This document shows, piece after piece, positions 1 to 8,638 of a DNA stretch of 64,000 nt. The notes below the pieces were generated by a model. It worked only from the letters and a program-made list of their open reading frames with translations. It did not search any database and was not told the origin of the DNA. The number at the start of each line of letters is the position of its first letter. Position 1 is the first letter of the stretch. A program made the translations under genes and the position numbers. Source of the DNA: Alphaproteobacteria bacterium. Its GTDB lineage: Bacteria; Myxococcota_A; UBA796; GCA-2862545. The DNA lies in assembly GCA_020632915.1 (NCBI GenBank), contig JACKEP010000016.1, forward strand, positions 62,001 to 126,000. Direction: 5' to 3'.

Positions 1-2
1 AC

Positions 3-2177
3 ACCAACCCGAACGTGGGTGCGACCCGTCGGGAGATTCCGTACAACGGCGTCGACGAGAACTGCATCCCGGCGGACGACGACGACGTCGACCTCGACGG
101 CCATCCGGGCGGCGCGGCGGGTGACGACTGCGACGACCACGATCCGTACGTGTGGGACCTCTGCGAGACCTGCCACGACCACGACCGCGATGGTCACTGG
201 ACGGGGTGCGACGCGTACGACCCCGAGGACCACCCGTTCGACTGCGACGACAGCCAGCAGGACGGGTGGCGGGTGTGGGACTCGTGCGCGACGTGCCAGG
301 ACCACGACGGCGACGGGCGCTGGACCGGCTGCGACGACTACGTCGGCCCCGAGGACTGCGACGACTCCGACAGCCCGCGCGCGCCGTACGTCTGGACCAA
401 CTGCGCCCAGTGCGTCGACAAGGACGGGGACGGTCGGTACGTCGAGTGCAACCTGTTCCAGGGCGCGACGTTCCCGCAGGACTGCGACGACACCATCGTC
501 AACGCCTGGGCGGACTGCAGCAACTGCGAGGACGACGACGGGGACGGCTACGGCCGCGGGGCCTGTGACACCGGCCCCCTCGACTGCGACGACACCGATC
601 GCGACATGTGGACGACGTGCGGCACCTGCGTGGATGCCGACGACGACGGCTCCCGGACCGGCTGCGACGCCTACCGCTACCTCCCCTACGACTGCGACGA
701 CGCCGACCCCGCCACCGGCGGCCAGAACTGGGAGGTCATGGGCGACGGCATCGACCAGGACTGCAACGGCCTCGACCTGACCGTGTCCGACGCCAGCGGC
801 CTCTTCGTCGCGGACTACGGCCAGGACGTCGCGACCTGCGGCGCCTCGACCTTCCCCTGCGCGTCCCCCGGCTACGCGGCCCCGCTGGCGTTCGCTGCGG
901 GCAAGGTGCTGTTCCTGGCGGCCGGGACGTACGACGGGTTCGAGACGGAGGTCAGCGTGTACGGCGGGTATGCGCCGTGGACGTGGGAAGAGGACTGGGG
1001 GGAGACGGTGCTGGTCGCCACGTCCGAAGCAGCGATCTCGACACTCGGGTCTCACGCGGAATTGCGCAACTTGAACGCGACCGGCCTGCCAAACGTCTCG
1101 AGCTCGGCAGTGCGGATGGCATCAACTTGGTCCCGCCTCATCGGAGTCTACGCCGAGGCGGAAACGTCCGCGGGAGCATGCAGCGTTGTGGTTGTCGACG
1201 CGCAACACGCTAGCATCGAGTCGACCGTTGTCCGTGGTGGCGGCTCTGCCTCGCAGAACAATGGCGTGCTGTGGTACGCGTCTTCTACCGGCGGCGAACT
1301 GGAAATCACCGAAACATCGATCGACTTGCTTGGCGGTTCGGACTCCCGAACAAACGGCCTTACCACATGGGGGGGCCACCTGACCGCCGAGGGCATCGAC
1401 GTGGTCGTTTCTGGAGGTCGCGACGTGAACGGACTCACCGTCGTGCAGACTGGGTGGACGGTTGGTGATTTCATGATTCTGGATTCCCGCTTCTCGGTTG
1501 AGTCGACGAACTCTGCGGCAACCGTGACGGGCATCGGCGTTCCGAGGCCAGCAGATGTTGACCTGCGCCGCGTCAACGTGTCCGTCGCCTCTGGCGGCCA
1601 CACGATCGGCATCGCACACGGTGACGGTACAGGTGGATCGTCGACGCGACCGATGCACATTGAGAGCAGCGCCGTCTCTTCCGTGGGCGACTTCGCGATT
1701 GGGGTAAAGGCTTCGACTAGCGGCGTCCAGGGTGCGATGTCCATCGTCGGGAGCACACTGTCGGCTGAAGGTCCCAACGGGGGAATCGCGCTCTCCTTGA
1801 ACCAAGTCAATGGCGTGGCGATCGACACGATCCTCTTGGCGACTGGTTCGGCAGTCTCGGGCAACAACAGCATCTCGTTCGACCACGTCTGGATTGACTC
1901 ACCTTGCTTGTGGCTGGCAACGGACAACGCCCCAGCCTGTGGATACGACGACACCAGTGCATTCGCGGTATGCAGAGACGGCCAGTGCGGCGACTCCAAT
2001 GGGCTCGTGAGTGGACCGATCTCCTTCGCCACCCCCGACTCTTGGGTTCCTGCGGCCGGAAGCGCATGTATCGATACCGCCGCCGATGCCAGTACACATT
2101 ATCGAGACCTACTCGACCTCCGGAGATCCCCGCGGCCTTCGGGCCTAGGGTGGGACTTCGGCGCTATTGAACAGTAG
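3..2177 (+). CDS. Secreted MopE-type metal-binding and beta-helix protein, 5' partial
   Basis: The reading frame is open to the window edge, so the N-terminus, including any signal peptide, is missing; 724 residues are visible. The first third (positions 20-780) has six Cys/Asp-rich units about 34-42 residues apart, each with a DCDD core and DxDGDG-like calcium-type loops, matching the putative metal-binding (MopE-like) motif of Myxococcota surface proteins. From about position 1000 it becomes Gly/Ser/Val-rich with short beta-strand repeats and ends in GWDFGAIEQ, typical of right-handed parallel beta-helix proteins. It is probably exported and metal-binding; the ligand is unknown. The 3' part is less GC-rich than the 5' part, with more A/T-ending codons. 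Its stop overlaps the end of the convergent downstream gene by 33 nt. Confidence 0.8.
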   Translation, partial: TNPNVGATRREIPYNGVDENCIPADDDDVDLDGHPGGAAGDDCDDHDPYVWDLCETCHDHDRDGHWTGCDAYDPEDHPFDCDDSQQDGWRVWDSCATCQDHDGDGRWTGCDDYVGPEDCDDSDSPRAPYVWTNCAQCVDKDGDGRYVECNLFQGATFPQDCDDTIVNAWADCSNCEDDDGDGYGRGACDTGPLDCDDTDRDMWTTCGTCVDADDDGSRTGCDAYRYLPYDCDDADPATGGQNWEVMGDGIDQDCNGLDLTVSDASGLFVADYGQDVATCGASTFPCASPGYAAPLAFAAGKVLFLAAGTYDGFETEVSVYGGYAPWTWEEDWGETVLVATSEAAISTLGSHAELRNLNATGLPNVSSSAVRMASTWSRLIGVYAEAETSAGACSVVVVDAQHASIESTVVRGGGSASQNNGVLWYASSTGGELEITETSIDLLGGSDSRTNGLTTWGGHLTAEGIDVVVSGGRDVNGLTVVQTGWTVGDFMILDSRFSVESTNSAATVTGIGVPRPADVDLRRVNVSVASGGHTIGIAHGDGTGGSSTRPMHIESSAVSSVGDFAIGVKASTSGVQGAMSIVGSTLSAEGPNGGIALSLNQVNGVAIDTILLATGSAVSGNNSISFDHVWIDSPCLWLATDNAPACGYDDTSAFAVCRDGQCGDSNGLVSGPISFATPDSWVPAAGSACIDTAADASTHYRDLLDLRRSPRPSGLGWDFGAIEQ

Positions 2178-3620
2178 CCAGTCCACGCTGGACATCAGAC
2201 CGCACCTTGCGACGACGATATTGTCACTACTCGGAAGCAACTCGCAGGGAGCCGGGAGATCTGTCGGGGCGTCTCGGAACCACACCACCAACGCTGGAAG
2301 GTGTGCCTTGTCAATAGCCTCGAACTCTCGAAACACAACGTCGTCGTACTTCCAACAGCCCGGCGCGTCGCATGGCGGGTCGGCTGGGTACCGTACGCGT
2401 GCGAGCGACCCCCCAAAGAAGTAGAAGTACAGTGACGAGAAGGCATGACGAGGAGCAATGTAGATTTCTGACCCACTCCGGGCGGCATCATAGCGGTGCC
2501 ATTCCGTAGCGAAGCGCGGGACCATCGCGTAAGGGTCCGATCTGGTGGAATCGACGGCACGCGCCCCCGATCGCGGGACCAGAACCAAACAGACGATTGC
2601 AGCGAGCGCTGACAACCAACGTCTTGGCCCCAAGTCAACCGTAACGAACAGTGATGGGACAACCAACACCAAGAGCAATACCGCCACTGGTGTACGTTCG
2701 CGCTGGACCAGGGACGCTACCGTCACAGCGATGATTGAGCCGACAGCATACGCCAACGACACTCGCGCTGGCTGGCGAAGGCCCTTTGCGCAGAGCACCG
2801 ACACACATAACACCACAAGCAGCATAGTCGCAGCGATTGCGTAGCCGCTGTCTCGGACAGATACCGCCGACGCGTCTGGTTGTGGCCACAGATCTGGAGC
2901 GAGGAACTGGAGCGAGAACAGCATGGAGCCCGTCTCGCGCCACGAAGCAGCTGACAACGTTCGCGATTCGGCGTTCGCCGCAAGCAACGGCATGACCGTT
3001 GCGAACGACAACGAGGCGGTGGCTTGCGTGAGCGCCAATCTCGTGTCCCGCAATCCCGCGAAGGCAAACACGATGGCAAGACAGAGAATTGGAATCGCGA
3101 GGTAGCTCAACCACGGCAGCACCACCGCCGTCCCCGCCACCACCGCCCCCGCCCACACCTTCCCGCGGCCCTCCGCCTTCACCCACCACATCACCGCCCA
3201 CAGGTGCGCGCTCGCCACGCCCATCCACGGCCCGTACGCCCGATACCGGGCGCTCATCTTCACCGCCTCGGGGTTCACCGCCACCATCAGCGCTGCGAGC
3301 AGCCCCGCCCATCGGCTGCCGCCGCTCGCTTCACGCCCGAGCAGGTAGGCGAAGCCCACCGCGGCCGTGCCACACACCCACGAGATCCCCCGCCCCACCG
3401 TCAGCGCGCCCTGCTCGCCCAGCGGCAGGTTGAGCATGCGGATCAGCGGCGGGTTGATGCCCACCTCGGGGTCGGTGATCAGCTGGTGGAAGGTGCCGTA
3501 GAAGATCGTGCCCAGCTCGTCGGGCGAGTAGCTGGCGCGCAGGGCCAGGGCGCGCAGCCAGCCTCCGAGCACCACGATGGCGGCAGCACCGGCCAGCGCC
3601 AGCGCGTCTCGACGGTCCAT
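2145..3620 (-). CDS. GT39/ArnT-like membrane glycosyltransferase (PMT superfamily)
   Basis: This 491-residue polytopic membrane protein has about ten hydrophobic segments. The first is followed by YSPDELGTIF (Asp34-Glu35), where GT-C enzymes of the ArnT/PMT type carry their acidic catalytic motif in the first periplasmic loop. A hydrophilic C-terminal region of about 130 residues with several Cys probably lies in the periplasm. Family knowledge suggests transfer of a sugar from a polyprenyl-phosphate donor to an envelope glycan or protein; the substrate cannot be read from sequence. ATG is at 3620. The coding DNA is strongly GC-rich from 3620 to about 3110 and much less so from there to the stop, so the gene is compositionally mosaic. 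It converges with and overlaps the beta-helix gene. Confidence 0.75.
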   Translation of the reverse strand: MDRRDALALAGAAAIVVLGGWLRALALRASYSPDELGTIFYGTFHQLITDPEVGINPPLIRMLNLPLGEQGALTVGRGISWVCGTAAVGFAYLLGREASGGSRWAGLLAALMVAVNPEAVKMSARYRAYGPWMGVASAHLWAVMWWVKAEGRGKVWAGAVVAGTAVVLPWLSYLAIPILCLAIVFAFAGLRDTRLALTQATASLSFATVMPLLAANAESRTLSAASWRETGSMLFSLQFLAPDLWPQPDASAVSVRDSGYAIAATMLLVVLCVSVLCAKGLRQPARVSLAYAVGSIIAVTVASLVQRERTPVAVLLLVLVVPSLFVTVDLGPRRWLSALAAIVCLVLVPRSGARAVDSTRSDPYAMVPRFATEWHRYDAARSGSEIYIAPRHAFSSLYFYFFGGSLARVRYPADPPCDAPGCWKYDDVVFREFEAIDKAHLPALVVWFRDAPTDLPAPCELLPSSDNIVVARCGLMSSVDWLLFNSAEVPP

Positions 3621-3638
3621 CCAGCCTCCGGGCGCACT

Positions 3639-3830
3639 CTACGCCGGGGCGCGCAGGCCTCCAAGCGGGTCCCCAACGCCGGCGTCAGCGCCCAGGCTCG
3701 CCGCCCGCGCCGTCGGCGGCGCGCAGAACACCGCGAACACCAGGACGACGTCCAGGAGCAGGGCGAGGCGCTGGGTGCGCGCGGTCAGGGGGGGCCTGTC
3801 GGTCGGGGACGGGCGGGCAATCAGGGTCAT
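3639..3830 (-). CDS. Small single-span membrane or exported protein
   Basis: This 63-residue ORF starts at ATG 3830, preceded by AGGAGG four bases upstream, which decides the start over the longer in-frame extension. It has one hydrophobic stretch (residues about 20-38, LALLLDVVLVFAVF) followed by PPTARAAS, which could be a signal-peptidase site or the end of a membrane anchor. I do not recognise a family. It lies 18 nt upstream of the glycosyltransferase start on the same strand and may be co-transcribed with it. Confidence 0.45.
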   Translation of the reverse strand: MTLIARPSPTDRPPLTARTQRLALLLDVVLVFAVFCAPPTARAASLGADAGVGDPLGGLRAPA

Positions 3831-3945
3831 GCAGCCTCCTGGCAGCCGGGGGCGAGGGCGAGGCGCTGCGCCTCCCCCACCTCCAGACACGCCATCGGGT
3901 ACCGAACCGCGCAACGGCCGAAAGAAAGAGCTGGACGCGCGCCGA

Positions 3946-5226
3946 TCAGCGCGCGGACCCGGCCTCGACGTCCGCCGGGACCAGCGAGCGCGGCACGGTG
4001 CGCCACGCGTCCACCAGCGCCGTCTGGCGGCTCGTCAGCGGCTGGGCCACCCCATCCACCACCAGGCCGGCGAGCCGGCCGGGCACGTCGAGGGGGTCGC
4101 CGGTCCACAGCGCGAGGTCGGCGTGGGCGCCCACCGTGAGCGCGCCGCGGTCGGTCAGGCCGAACACCTGCGCAGGCGTGGCCGTGATGGCCGCCAGCGC
4201 CGCCTCCGGCGCCAGCCCGCCCCGCACCGCGTTGCCCGCCAGGAAGCGCAGCGAGCGGGCGTTGTGGGTGCCCTCGGCGGCGATCACCACCGCCACGCCG
4301 GCCGCCACGAGGCGCGCCGCGTTGTCGGGTCGGCCGTGGAGCTGGTCGAGGCTGCCCGCGCCGTACACGAGCGGGTCGACCACCACCGCCACGCCCGACG
4401 CGGCGAGCACGTCGGCCACCAGCCAGCCCTCCGCGGCGCCGAGCACCACCAGGCGCACCCGGGCCTCGTCGGCCACCCGCACCAGCGCCTCCAGGTCCGC
4501 CGCGCGGTCGGCGCGCACGATCAGCGGCACCTCCCGGCGCAACACCGGCAGCAGCGCCTCCAGGTCGAGGCGGCTGGCCGACAGCTCGGACAGGTGCTCG
4601 TAGGACTGGCCCGCGCGGGTGCGCTCGAAGAACCGGGCGTCGGCGAAGAGCTCCCGCAGGCGGAGCAGCGCGACGGCGCGGTTGCCCAGCGCGTCGAGGT
4701 CGACCACCACACCCGCCGACGGCGACAGCACCGCCGCGGCCTGGGTGGCGCCATCCAGCCGCACCGTGGCCGCCTGACCGCTCACGAAGCCGCCCGTGGG
4801 CACCACCAGCGCGCTCGTGATGCCGCCGAGGCGCGTGACCGGAATCAGCGCGCTGCGTGGGTTGTAGGCCAGCGACACCTCCAGGCCGGCGCGCACCGGG
4901 TCGCCGTCGCCGTGGTCGTCGCGCGTGCGCTGCTCGAGCTCGATCTCGACGAGGCCGAGCTGGGTGGGCGCGGCCACGAACCCCGCCGTCACCTCGAGGC
5001 CCGCGGGCCACGGCTGCGCGCACGTCGCGGGCGCCACGCCCGGACCCACCGCGCGGATGCGGCCGTCCTGCCACACGACGTCCCAACCGTCGTGCACGCC
5101 GTCCGGTGCGTGCACGCGCGCCGCGGTGACCGCCGTGCACGACGGCTCGCCTGCGAGGGCGTCACCTCCGAACCCGAGGGCGAGGAGCGCCACGCCGGCG
5201 ACCCGCGTCACCGCCTGCCGCGTCAT
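3946..5226 (-). CDS. Amidohydrolase-fold protein without the metal ligands (probable pseudoenzyme)
   Basis: This 426-residue protein has an N-terminal signal peptide (MTRQAVTRVAGVALLALGFG). The overall layout is that of imidazolonepropionase-like amidohydrolases, with the typical C-terminal GALTVGAHADLALW...DPLDV segment. The metal sites are replaced: the usual HxH after strand 1 reads AAPTQLGL, the strand-5 His is Arg (VRADRAADL), the strand-6 His region reads LGAAEGW, and the strand-8 TD/SD region reads AAEGTHNARS. The intact neighbour 5223-6608 has His or Asp at each place. Its ATG overlaps the stop of that gene by 4 nt, so the two are translationally coupled. Inference: a non-catalytic partner or a divergent periplasmic binding protein. 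Confidence 0.75.
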   Translation of the reverse strand: MTRQAVTRVAGVALLALGFGGDALAGEPSCTAVTAARVHAPDGVHDGWDVVWQDGRIRAVGPGVAPATCAQPWPAGLEVTAGFVAAPTQLGLVEIELEQRTRDDHGDGDPVRAGLEVSLAYNPRSALIPVTRLGGITSALVVPTGGFVSGQAATVRLDGATQAAAVLSPSAGVVVDLDALGNRAVALLRLRELFADARFFERTRAGQSYEHLSELSASRLDLEALLPVLRREVPLIVRADRAADLEALVRVADEARVRLVVLGAAEGWLVADVLAASGVAVVVDPLVYGAGSLDQLHGRPDNAARLVAAGVAVVIAAEGTHNARSLRFLAGNAVRGGLAPEAALAAITATPAQVFGLTDRGALTVGAHADLALWTGDPLDVPGRLAGLVVDGVAQPLTSRQTALVDAWRTVPRSLVPADVEAGSAR

Positions 5227-6608
5227 GGGCTCACCTCCTGTCCGCGCTCGAAGTCCGACCACACCGTCGGCTGGTCGACGTCGAACACCAGACGGCCGTC
5301 GATGCGCACCTGCAAGGCCTTGGCCCGGATCGACAGCGGATCGGCGTCCCAGATGACCACGTCGGCCCGCTTGCCCACGTCGAGCGTGCCCGTCTGGTCG
5401 TCGATGCCGAGCACCCACGCGGCGTTGGCGGTGATCCAGCGCAGCGCCTCGTCCTCCGACACCGCGAACCCGGCGTCGACGCCGTCGTACCAGGCCTTGG
5501 CGGCCTCCTGGTTCAGACGCTGGATGCCGATCTCCGAGTCGGAGTGGATGACGGCCCGGCCGCCGGCGGTGGCCACCATGGCCGCGTTGGACAACACGCC
5601 GTCGTAGGCCTCGGCCTTGAAGCCCCACCAGTCCGACCACGTCGCCACCGCCACGTCGTGCTCGGCCAGGACGTCGCGGATCTTGTAGGCCTCCAGCGCG
5701 TGGTGGAAGGCGCGCACGTGCACGCCGAACTCCTGGGCCACCTGCAGGAACGCGAGCATGTCGTCGGCCCGGTAGCAGTGCACCTGGAGCAGGAAGTCCC
5801 CGCGGAGGATGCCGGCGAGCGTGTCCAGATCGGGGTCGCGCGGCGGCGGATCGTCGGGGTGGTCGCGCCACGCGTCGTCGTAGACCTCGGCGCGCGCGAA
5901 CGCCTGCCGGTAGCCGCGCACGTTGCCCATCCGCGTCGAGGGCCCGCCGCGGTCCCCGTAGACGCGCTTCGGGTTCTCGCCGCAGGCCATCTTCACGGTC
6001 TCCGGCGCGCCGGGGAACCGCATCGCCCGGGCCCCTCGGGCTGGCAGCGGTCGCACCACCACGCCGCGCCCGCCGATCAGGTTGGCCGACCCGGGCAGGA
6101 TCTGCAGCGTGGTGATCCCGCCGGCGACGGCACGCTGGAAGCCCGGGTCCTGGGGCCACAGCCCCGACTCAGCCCACACGCCGGGGGTCGTCGGCGCCGT
6201 GGCCTCGTTGCCGTCGTCGTGGGCGTCGAACCTTGGCGACGGGTAGACGCCCAGGTGCGAGTGGACGTCGATGATCCCCGGCGTGACCACCCGGTCCGTG
6301 GTGTCGACGCGCGTGCACGCGTCGCACGTCGGCCCCTCGCCGGCCGGGCCCACCCAGGCGATGCGGCCGTCGGTGATCACCACGCGACCGGGGGCGAACC
6401 GCGACCCGGACGCCGTGAGCACCGTGCCGCCGACGAGATCCCAGGCGTCGCGCCCCGGCGCGTCCAGCGGCGCGGCCTCGATCGGTGCGCGCGACGCCGC
6501 CTCGGCGTCGGCCCAGGTGACCGGCGCCTCGCCCGTGGCGTGGGCGGCACACCCTGCAAGCACACCGAGGAGCCACGGGATCCGGCCCGCGCCACGCCAC
6601 CGCGTCAT
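5223..6608 (-). CDS. Amidohydrolase family lipoprotein (imidazolonepropionase-like)
   Basis: This 461-residue protein has a lipoprotein signal with lipobox VLAGC near residue 19. The metallo-dependent hydrolase motifs are complete: HSH in TPGIIDVHSHLG after strand 1, then QVHCYRADD, FHHALEAYK and an Asp in VIHSDSEIG, ending with the GTLDVGKRADVVIWDADPL beta-sandwich segment. It probably hydrolyses a cyclic amide or peptide-like substrate in the periplasm or at the outer membrane; the substrate is unknown. It is the first gene of a two-gene unit with the degenerate paralogue 3946-5226 (4-nt overlap). Confidence 0.85.
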   Translation of the reverse strand: MTRWRGAGRIPWLLGVLAGCAAHATGEAPVTWADAEAASRAPIEAAPLDAPGRDAWDLVGGTVLTASGSRFAPGRVVITDGRIAWVGPAGEGPTCDACTRVDTTDRVVTPGIIDVHSHLGVYPSPRFDAHDDGNEATAPTTPGVWAESGLWPQDPGFQRAVAGGITTLQILPGSANLIGGRGVVVRPLPARGARAMRFPGAPETVKMACGENPKRVYGDRGGPSTRMGNVRGYRQAFARAEVYDDAWRDHPDDPPPRDPDLDTLAGILRGDFLLQVHCYRADDMLAFLQVAQEFGVHVRAFHHALEAYKIRDVLAEHDVAVATWSDWWGFKAEAYDGVLSNAAMVATAGGRAVIHSDSEIGIQRLNQEAAKAWYDGVDAGFAVSEDEALRWITANAAWVLGIDDQTGTLDVGKRADVVIWDADPLSIRAKALQVRIDGRLVFDVDQPTVWSDFERGQEVSP

Positions 6609-6699
6609 CCCGTCCTCCCTGGCTCGTCGCGGCCCGTGACGCCGCGATCGCGGGTGCGTCGCTGCGCAGCGGTCACGTGCCCGCCGCGAGCGCAGGTGC

Positions 6700-6705
6700 T
6701 ACCGT
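6700..6705 (+). promoter_or_regulatory. Candidate -10 hexamer (GCTACCGT context)
   Basis: TACCGT lies 36 nt upstream of the start at 6742 and fits the TAnnnT pattern of a sigma-70 -10 element. The same GCTAnnnT context recurs ahead of other genes in the window. No convincing -35 is seen, so this is tentative. Confidence 0.3.
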
Positions 6706-6741
6706 TGCGTCGCCGACGAGGCAAACCCGTGGAGGACAGGG

Positions 6742-7323
6742 ATGCGCTGGGCCTGGGCTACCCTGGTGGTGCTGGCAGCCGTCGGCTGCAAGCGAGGCCG
6801 CATCGAAGACATCGACCGTCCGCCCGAGGAGGTCCCCACCCAGCTCGGGTGCCTGCCCGGCACGATCGAGATGGGGGCGACGCCGCCCGGGGGCTTCGAC
6901 CTGTGGTGCGCCCGCGCCGACGCCACCGGCTCCTACGTGCGCCACGGCCCCGCCCGCGCCTGGTGGCCCGACGGGCGCCGACGGTCGGTGGGCTTCTACG
7001 CCAACGGGCTCAAGACCGGCCACTGGTGGACGTGGAACGGCGACGGCAAGCTGGAGTCGGAGGGCGACTACCTCGACGACCTGCCCTCCGGGTACTGGAT
7101 CCACTACCGCGACGACGGCGTGATCTCCGAGGAAGGCCCCATGGAGAACGGCGAGCGCGAGGGTCTGTGGGTGGTCTGGGAGACCGGGTCGAGCATCCCC
7201 ACGCAGGGCCTGTTCGTCGGCGGCCAGCGCGAAGGCACCTGGATCGAGTACAACGCCGACGGCAAGGCCGTGCGCGAGCGCACGTTCCGTCGCGGTCGCG
7301 AGATCAGCCGACGTGACTTCTGA
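6742..7323 (+). CDS. YwqK/MORN-like repeat lipoprotein
   Basis: This 193-residue protein has a short lipoprotein signal ending in AVGC (Cys about 16). The rest consists of MORN-variant (YwqK-type) repeats of about 22 residues, with phrases such as GPARAWWPDGRR, GHWWTWNGDGK, GYWIHYRDDG and GTWIEYNADGK, each predicted to form beta-hairpins. Such proteins are common in Myxococcota and Bacteroidota as exported repeat proteins of unknown role. ATG at 6742 follows GGACAGGG. The end overlaps the next gene by 11 nt, so an operon with the acetyltransferase and Nudix genes is likely. Confidence 0.8.
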   Translation: MRWAWATLVVLAAVGCKRGRIEDIDRPPEEVPTQLGCLPGTIEMGATPPGGFDLWCARADATGSYVRHGPARAWWPDGRRRSVGFYANGLKTGHWWTWNGDGKLESEGDYLDDLPSGYWIHYRDDGVISEEGPMENGEREGLWVVWETGSSIPTQGLFVGGQREGTWIEYNADGKAVRERTFRRGREISRRDF

Positions 7324-7771
7324 CCCCGCGCTGCGGCATGTCGAGACCAGCGCCGACGCGCTGATCGACCTGCGCTGGGCCGTGCTGCGGGCCGGCCGCC
7401 CGCGGGAGACGGCGCGGCTGTCCGGCGACGAGCTGCCCTCCACCCGCCACTTCGCCAGCGTCGCCGCCAACGGCAGCGTGCTGGCGTGCGCGACGGTGAT
7501 GGTGGCGCCGTGGCCGGAGGCGGCCGGTCCCCTCCCCGCACCCGTCCCGGCGCTGCGCCTGCGCGGCATGGCGGTCGCCGCAGGCCTGCAGGGCACCGGC
7601 GTGGGCTCGGCATTGCTGCACCACGTGCACGACGCGGTCGCGGCGCCGATGTGGTGCGACGCGCGCCTGCGCGCCGTCCCGTTCTACGTCCGCAGCGGGT
7701 GGCGGATCACCTCGGAGGTCTACGAGGTGCCCGAGGTCGGCCCCCACCGACGCATGGTGTGGCAGCCGTGA
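7313..7771 (+). CDS. GNAT family N-acetyltransferase
   Basis: This 152-residue protein starts at GTG 7313 inside the end of the upstream lipoprotein gene. It shows the GNAT core: a beta4 strand LRLRGMAVA, the acetyl-CoA pyrophosphate loop GLQGTGVGSALL (Q/RxxGxG/A) at residues about 89-100, and a C-terminal FYVRSGW motif. It probably transfers an acetyl group from acetyl-CoA to a small-molecule or protein amine; the acceptor is unknown. The stop overlaps the GTG start of the following Nudix gene (GTGA), indicating coupled translation. Confidence 0.85.
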   Translation: MTSDPALRHVETSADALIDLRWAVLRAGRPRETARLSGDELPSTRHFASVAANGSVLACATVMVAPWPEAAGPLPAPVPALRLRGMAVAAGLQGTGVGSALLHHVHDAVAAPMWCDARLRAVPFYVRSGWRITSEVYEVPEVGPHRRMVWQP

Positions 7772-8331
7772 GCGCGGAGGCGGGCGACGACGACAGCCGG
7801 ACGCTCGCCGCTGGCCGCTTCCTCGCGCTGCGCGCCGCGGGACACTGGGAGTACGCCACGCGCGTCCGGGGCACCGGCGTGGTGGCAATCGTCGCGCTGA
7901 CCGACGCGCCGGCCATCGTGCTCGTCGAGCAGGTCCGTGTGCCCGTCGGCGGGCCCGTGATCGAGCTGCCCGCCGGCCTCGTCGGCGACGACGTCGGTCA
8001 CACCGACGAAGCCCTGCTCGACGCGGCGAAGCGTGAGCTGTGGGAGGAAACAGGACTCACGGCCACCACGTGGCGCGTCGTCGGCGACGGGCCGTCGAGC
8101 GCGGGCCTGTCCGACGAGATCGTGACGCTGCTGGTCGCCACCGGGCTGACGCGGTCCGGTCCCGGCGGGGGCGACGCCTCCGAGGACATCACCGTGCACG
8201 AGGTGCCGCTGGCGGACGCCACGGCGTGGCTGGCTGCCGCCCGACGCCGCGGCGCGCTCATCGACGCGAAGGTGCTCGCCGGGCTCTACGTGGCCGGGAT
8301 GGGCTGGGACGGCACGGCCTTCGTCCCGTGA
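7768..8331 (+). CDS. Nudix hydrolase (ADP-ribose pyrophosphatase-like)
   Basis: This 187-residue protein starts at GTG 7768, overlapping the stop of the acetyltransferase gene. The Nudix box is visible as E-x7-RELWEETGL; the usual leading Gly of the box is Asp here. The upstream VLVEQVRVPVG...ELPAGLV segment is typical of the ADP-ribose pyrophosphatase branch, so hydrolysis of a nucleoside diphosphate sugar such as ADP-ribose is the best guess. The longer frame upstream is the other-frame shadow of the acetyltransferase gene and was not used. Confidence 0.85.
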   Translation: MSAEAGDDDSRTLAAGRFLALRAAGHWEYATRVRGTGVVAIVALTDAPAIVLVEQVRVPVGGPVIELPAGLVGDDVGHTDEALLDAAKRELWEETGLTATTWRVVGDGPSSAGLSDEIVTLLVATGLTRSGPGGGDASEDITVHEVPLADATAWLAAARRRGALIDAKVLAGLYVAGMGWDGTAFVP

Positions 8332-8351
8332 ATCCCGCCGGCGTGCAGGAA

Positions 8352-8388
8352 GTTTCACGCCACGAAACAAGCGGATCGTCAAATCCGC
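8352..8388 (+). terminator. Two small hairpins after the Nudix gene
   Basis: GTTTC (8352-8356) pairs with GAAAC (8364-8368) and GCGGAT (8371-8376) pairs with ATCCGC (8383-8388). The stretch is AT-richer than its surroundings and lies 20-57 nt after the Nudix stop. It could be a weak terminator, or an operator for the small gene at 8489. No U-tract follows. Confidence 0.3.
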
Positions 8389-8488
8389 GGTAATCGCTCG
8401 CCGCGTCGCGACGTACATGTTCCACAAGGATGGTCCGCCGCGTCCGATGGGTTGTGGATGCCAGCGGACCCTCCCCGAGGTCAGAACG

Positions 8489-8635
8489 ATGCCCGACGAC
8501 TCGCAAGCCCACGTCAAGGTCTTCACCGCCCCGCCGCGCCCCACGCGGTTCCCCCGCCGCCCGGAAGACGACGAGGACGCCACGGAGCGCACCACCGAGC
8601 AGGAGCCGCCACGCCGCAAGCGCGGGCGTCGCTGA
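8489..8635 (+). CDS. Small basic hypothetical protein
   Basis: This 48-residue ORF starts at ATG 8489 with GAGG eight bases upstream. It is Pro/Arg-rich with an acidic middle (RPEDDEDATE) and a strongly basic end (PPRRKRGRR), has no membrane segment, and matches no family I know. Its stop is three bases from the end of the convergent sucB gene. The ribosome binding site and clean position between genes support it, but the length makes it uncertain. Confidence 0.4.
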   Translation: MPDDSQAHVKVFTAPPRPTRFPRRPEDDEDATERTTEQEPPRRKRGRR

Positions 8636-8638
8636 GGC

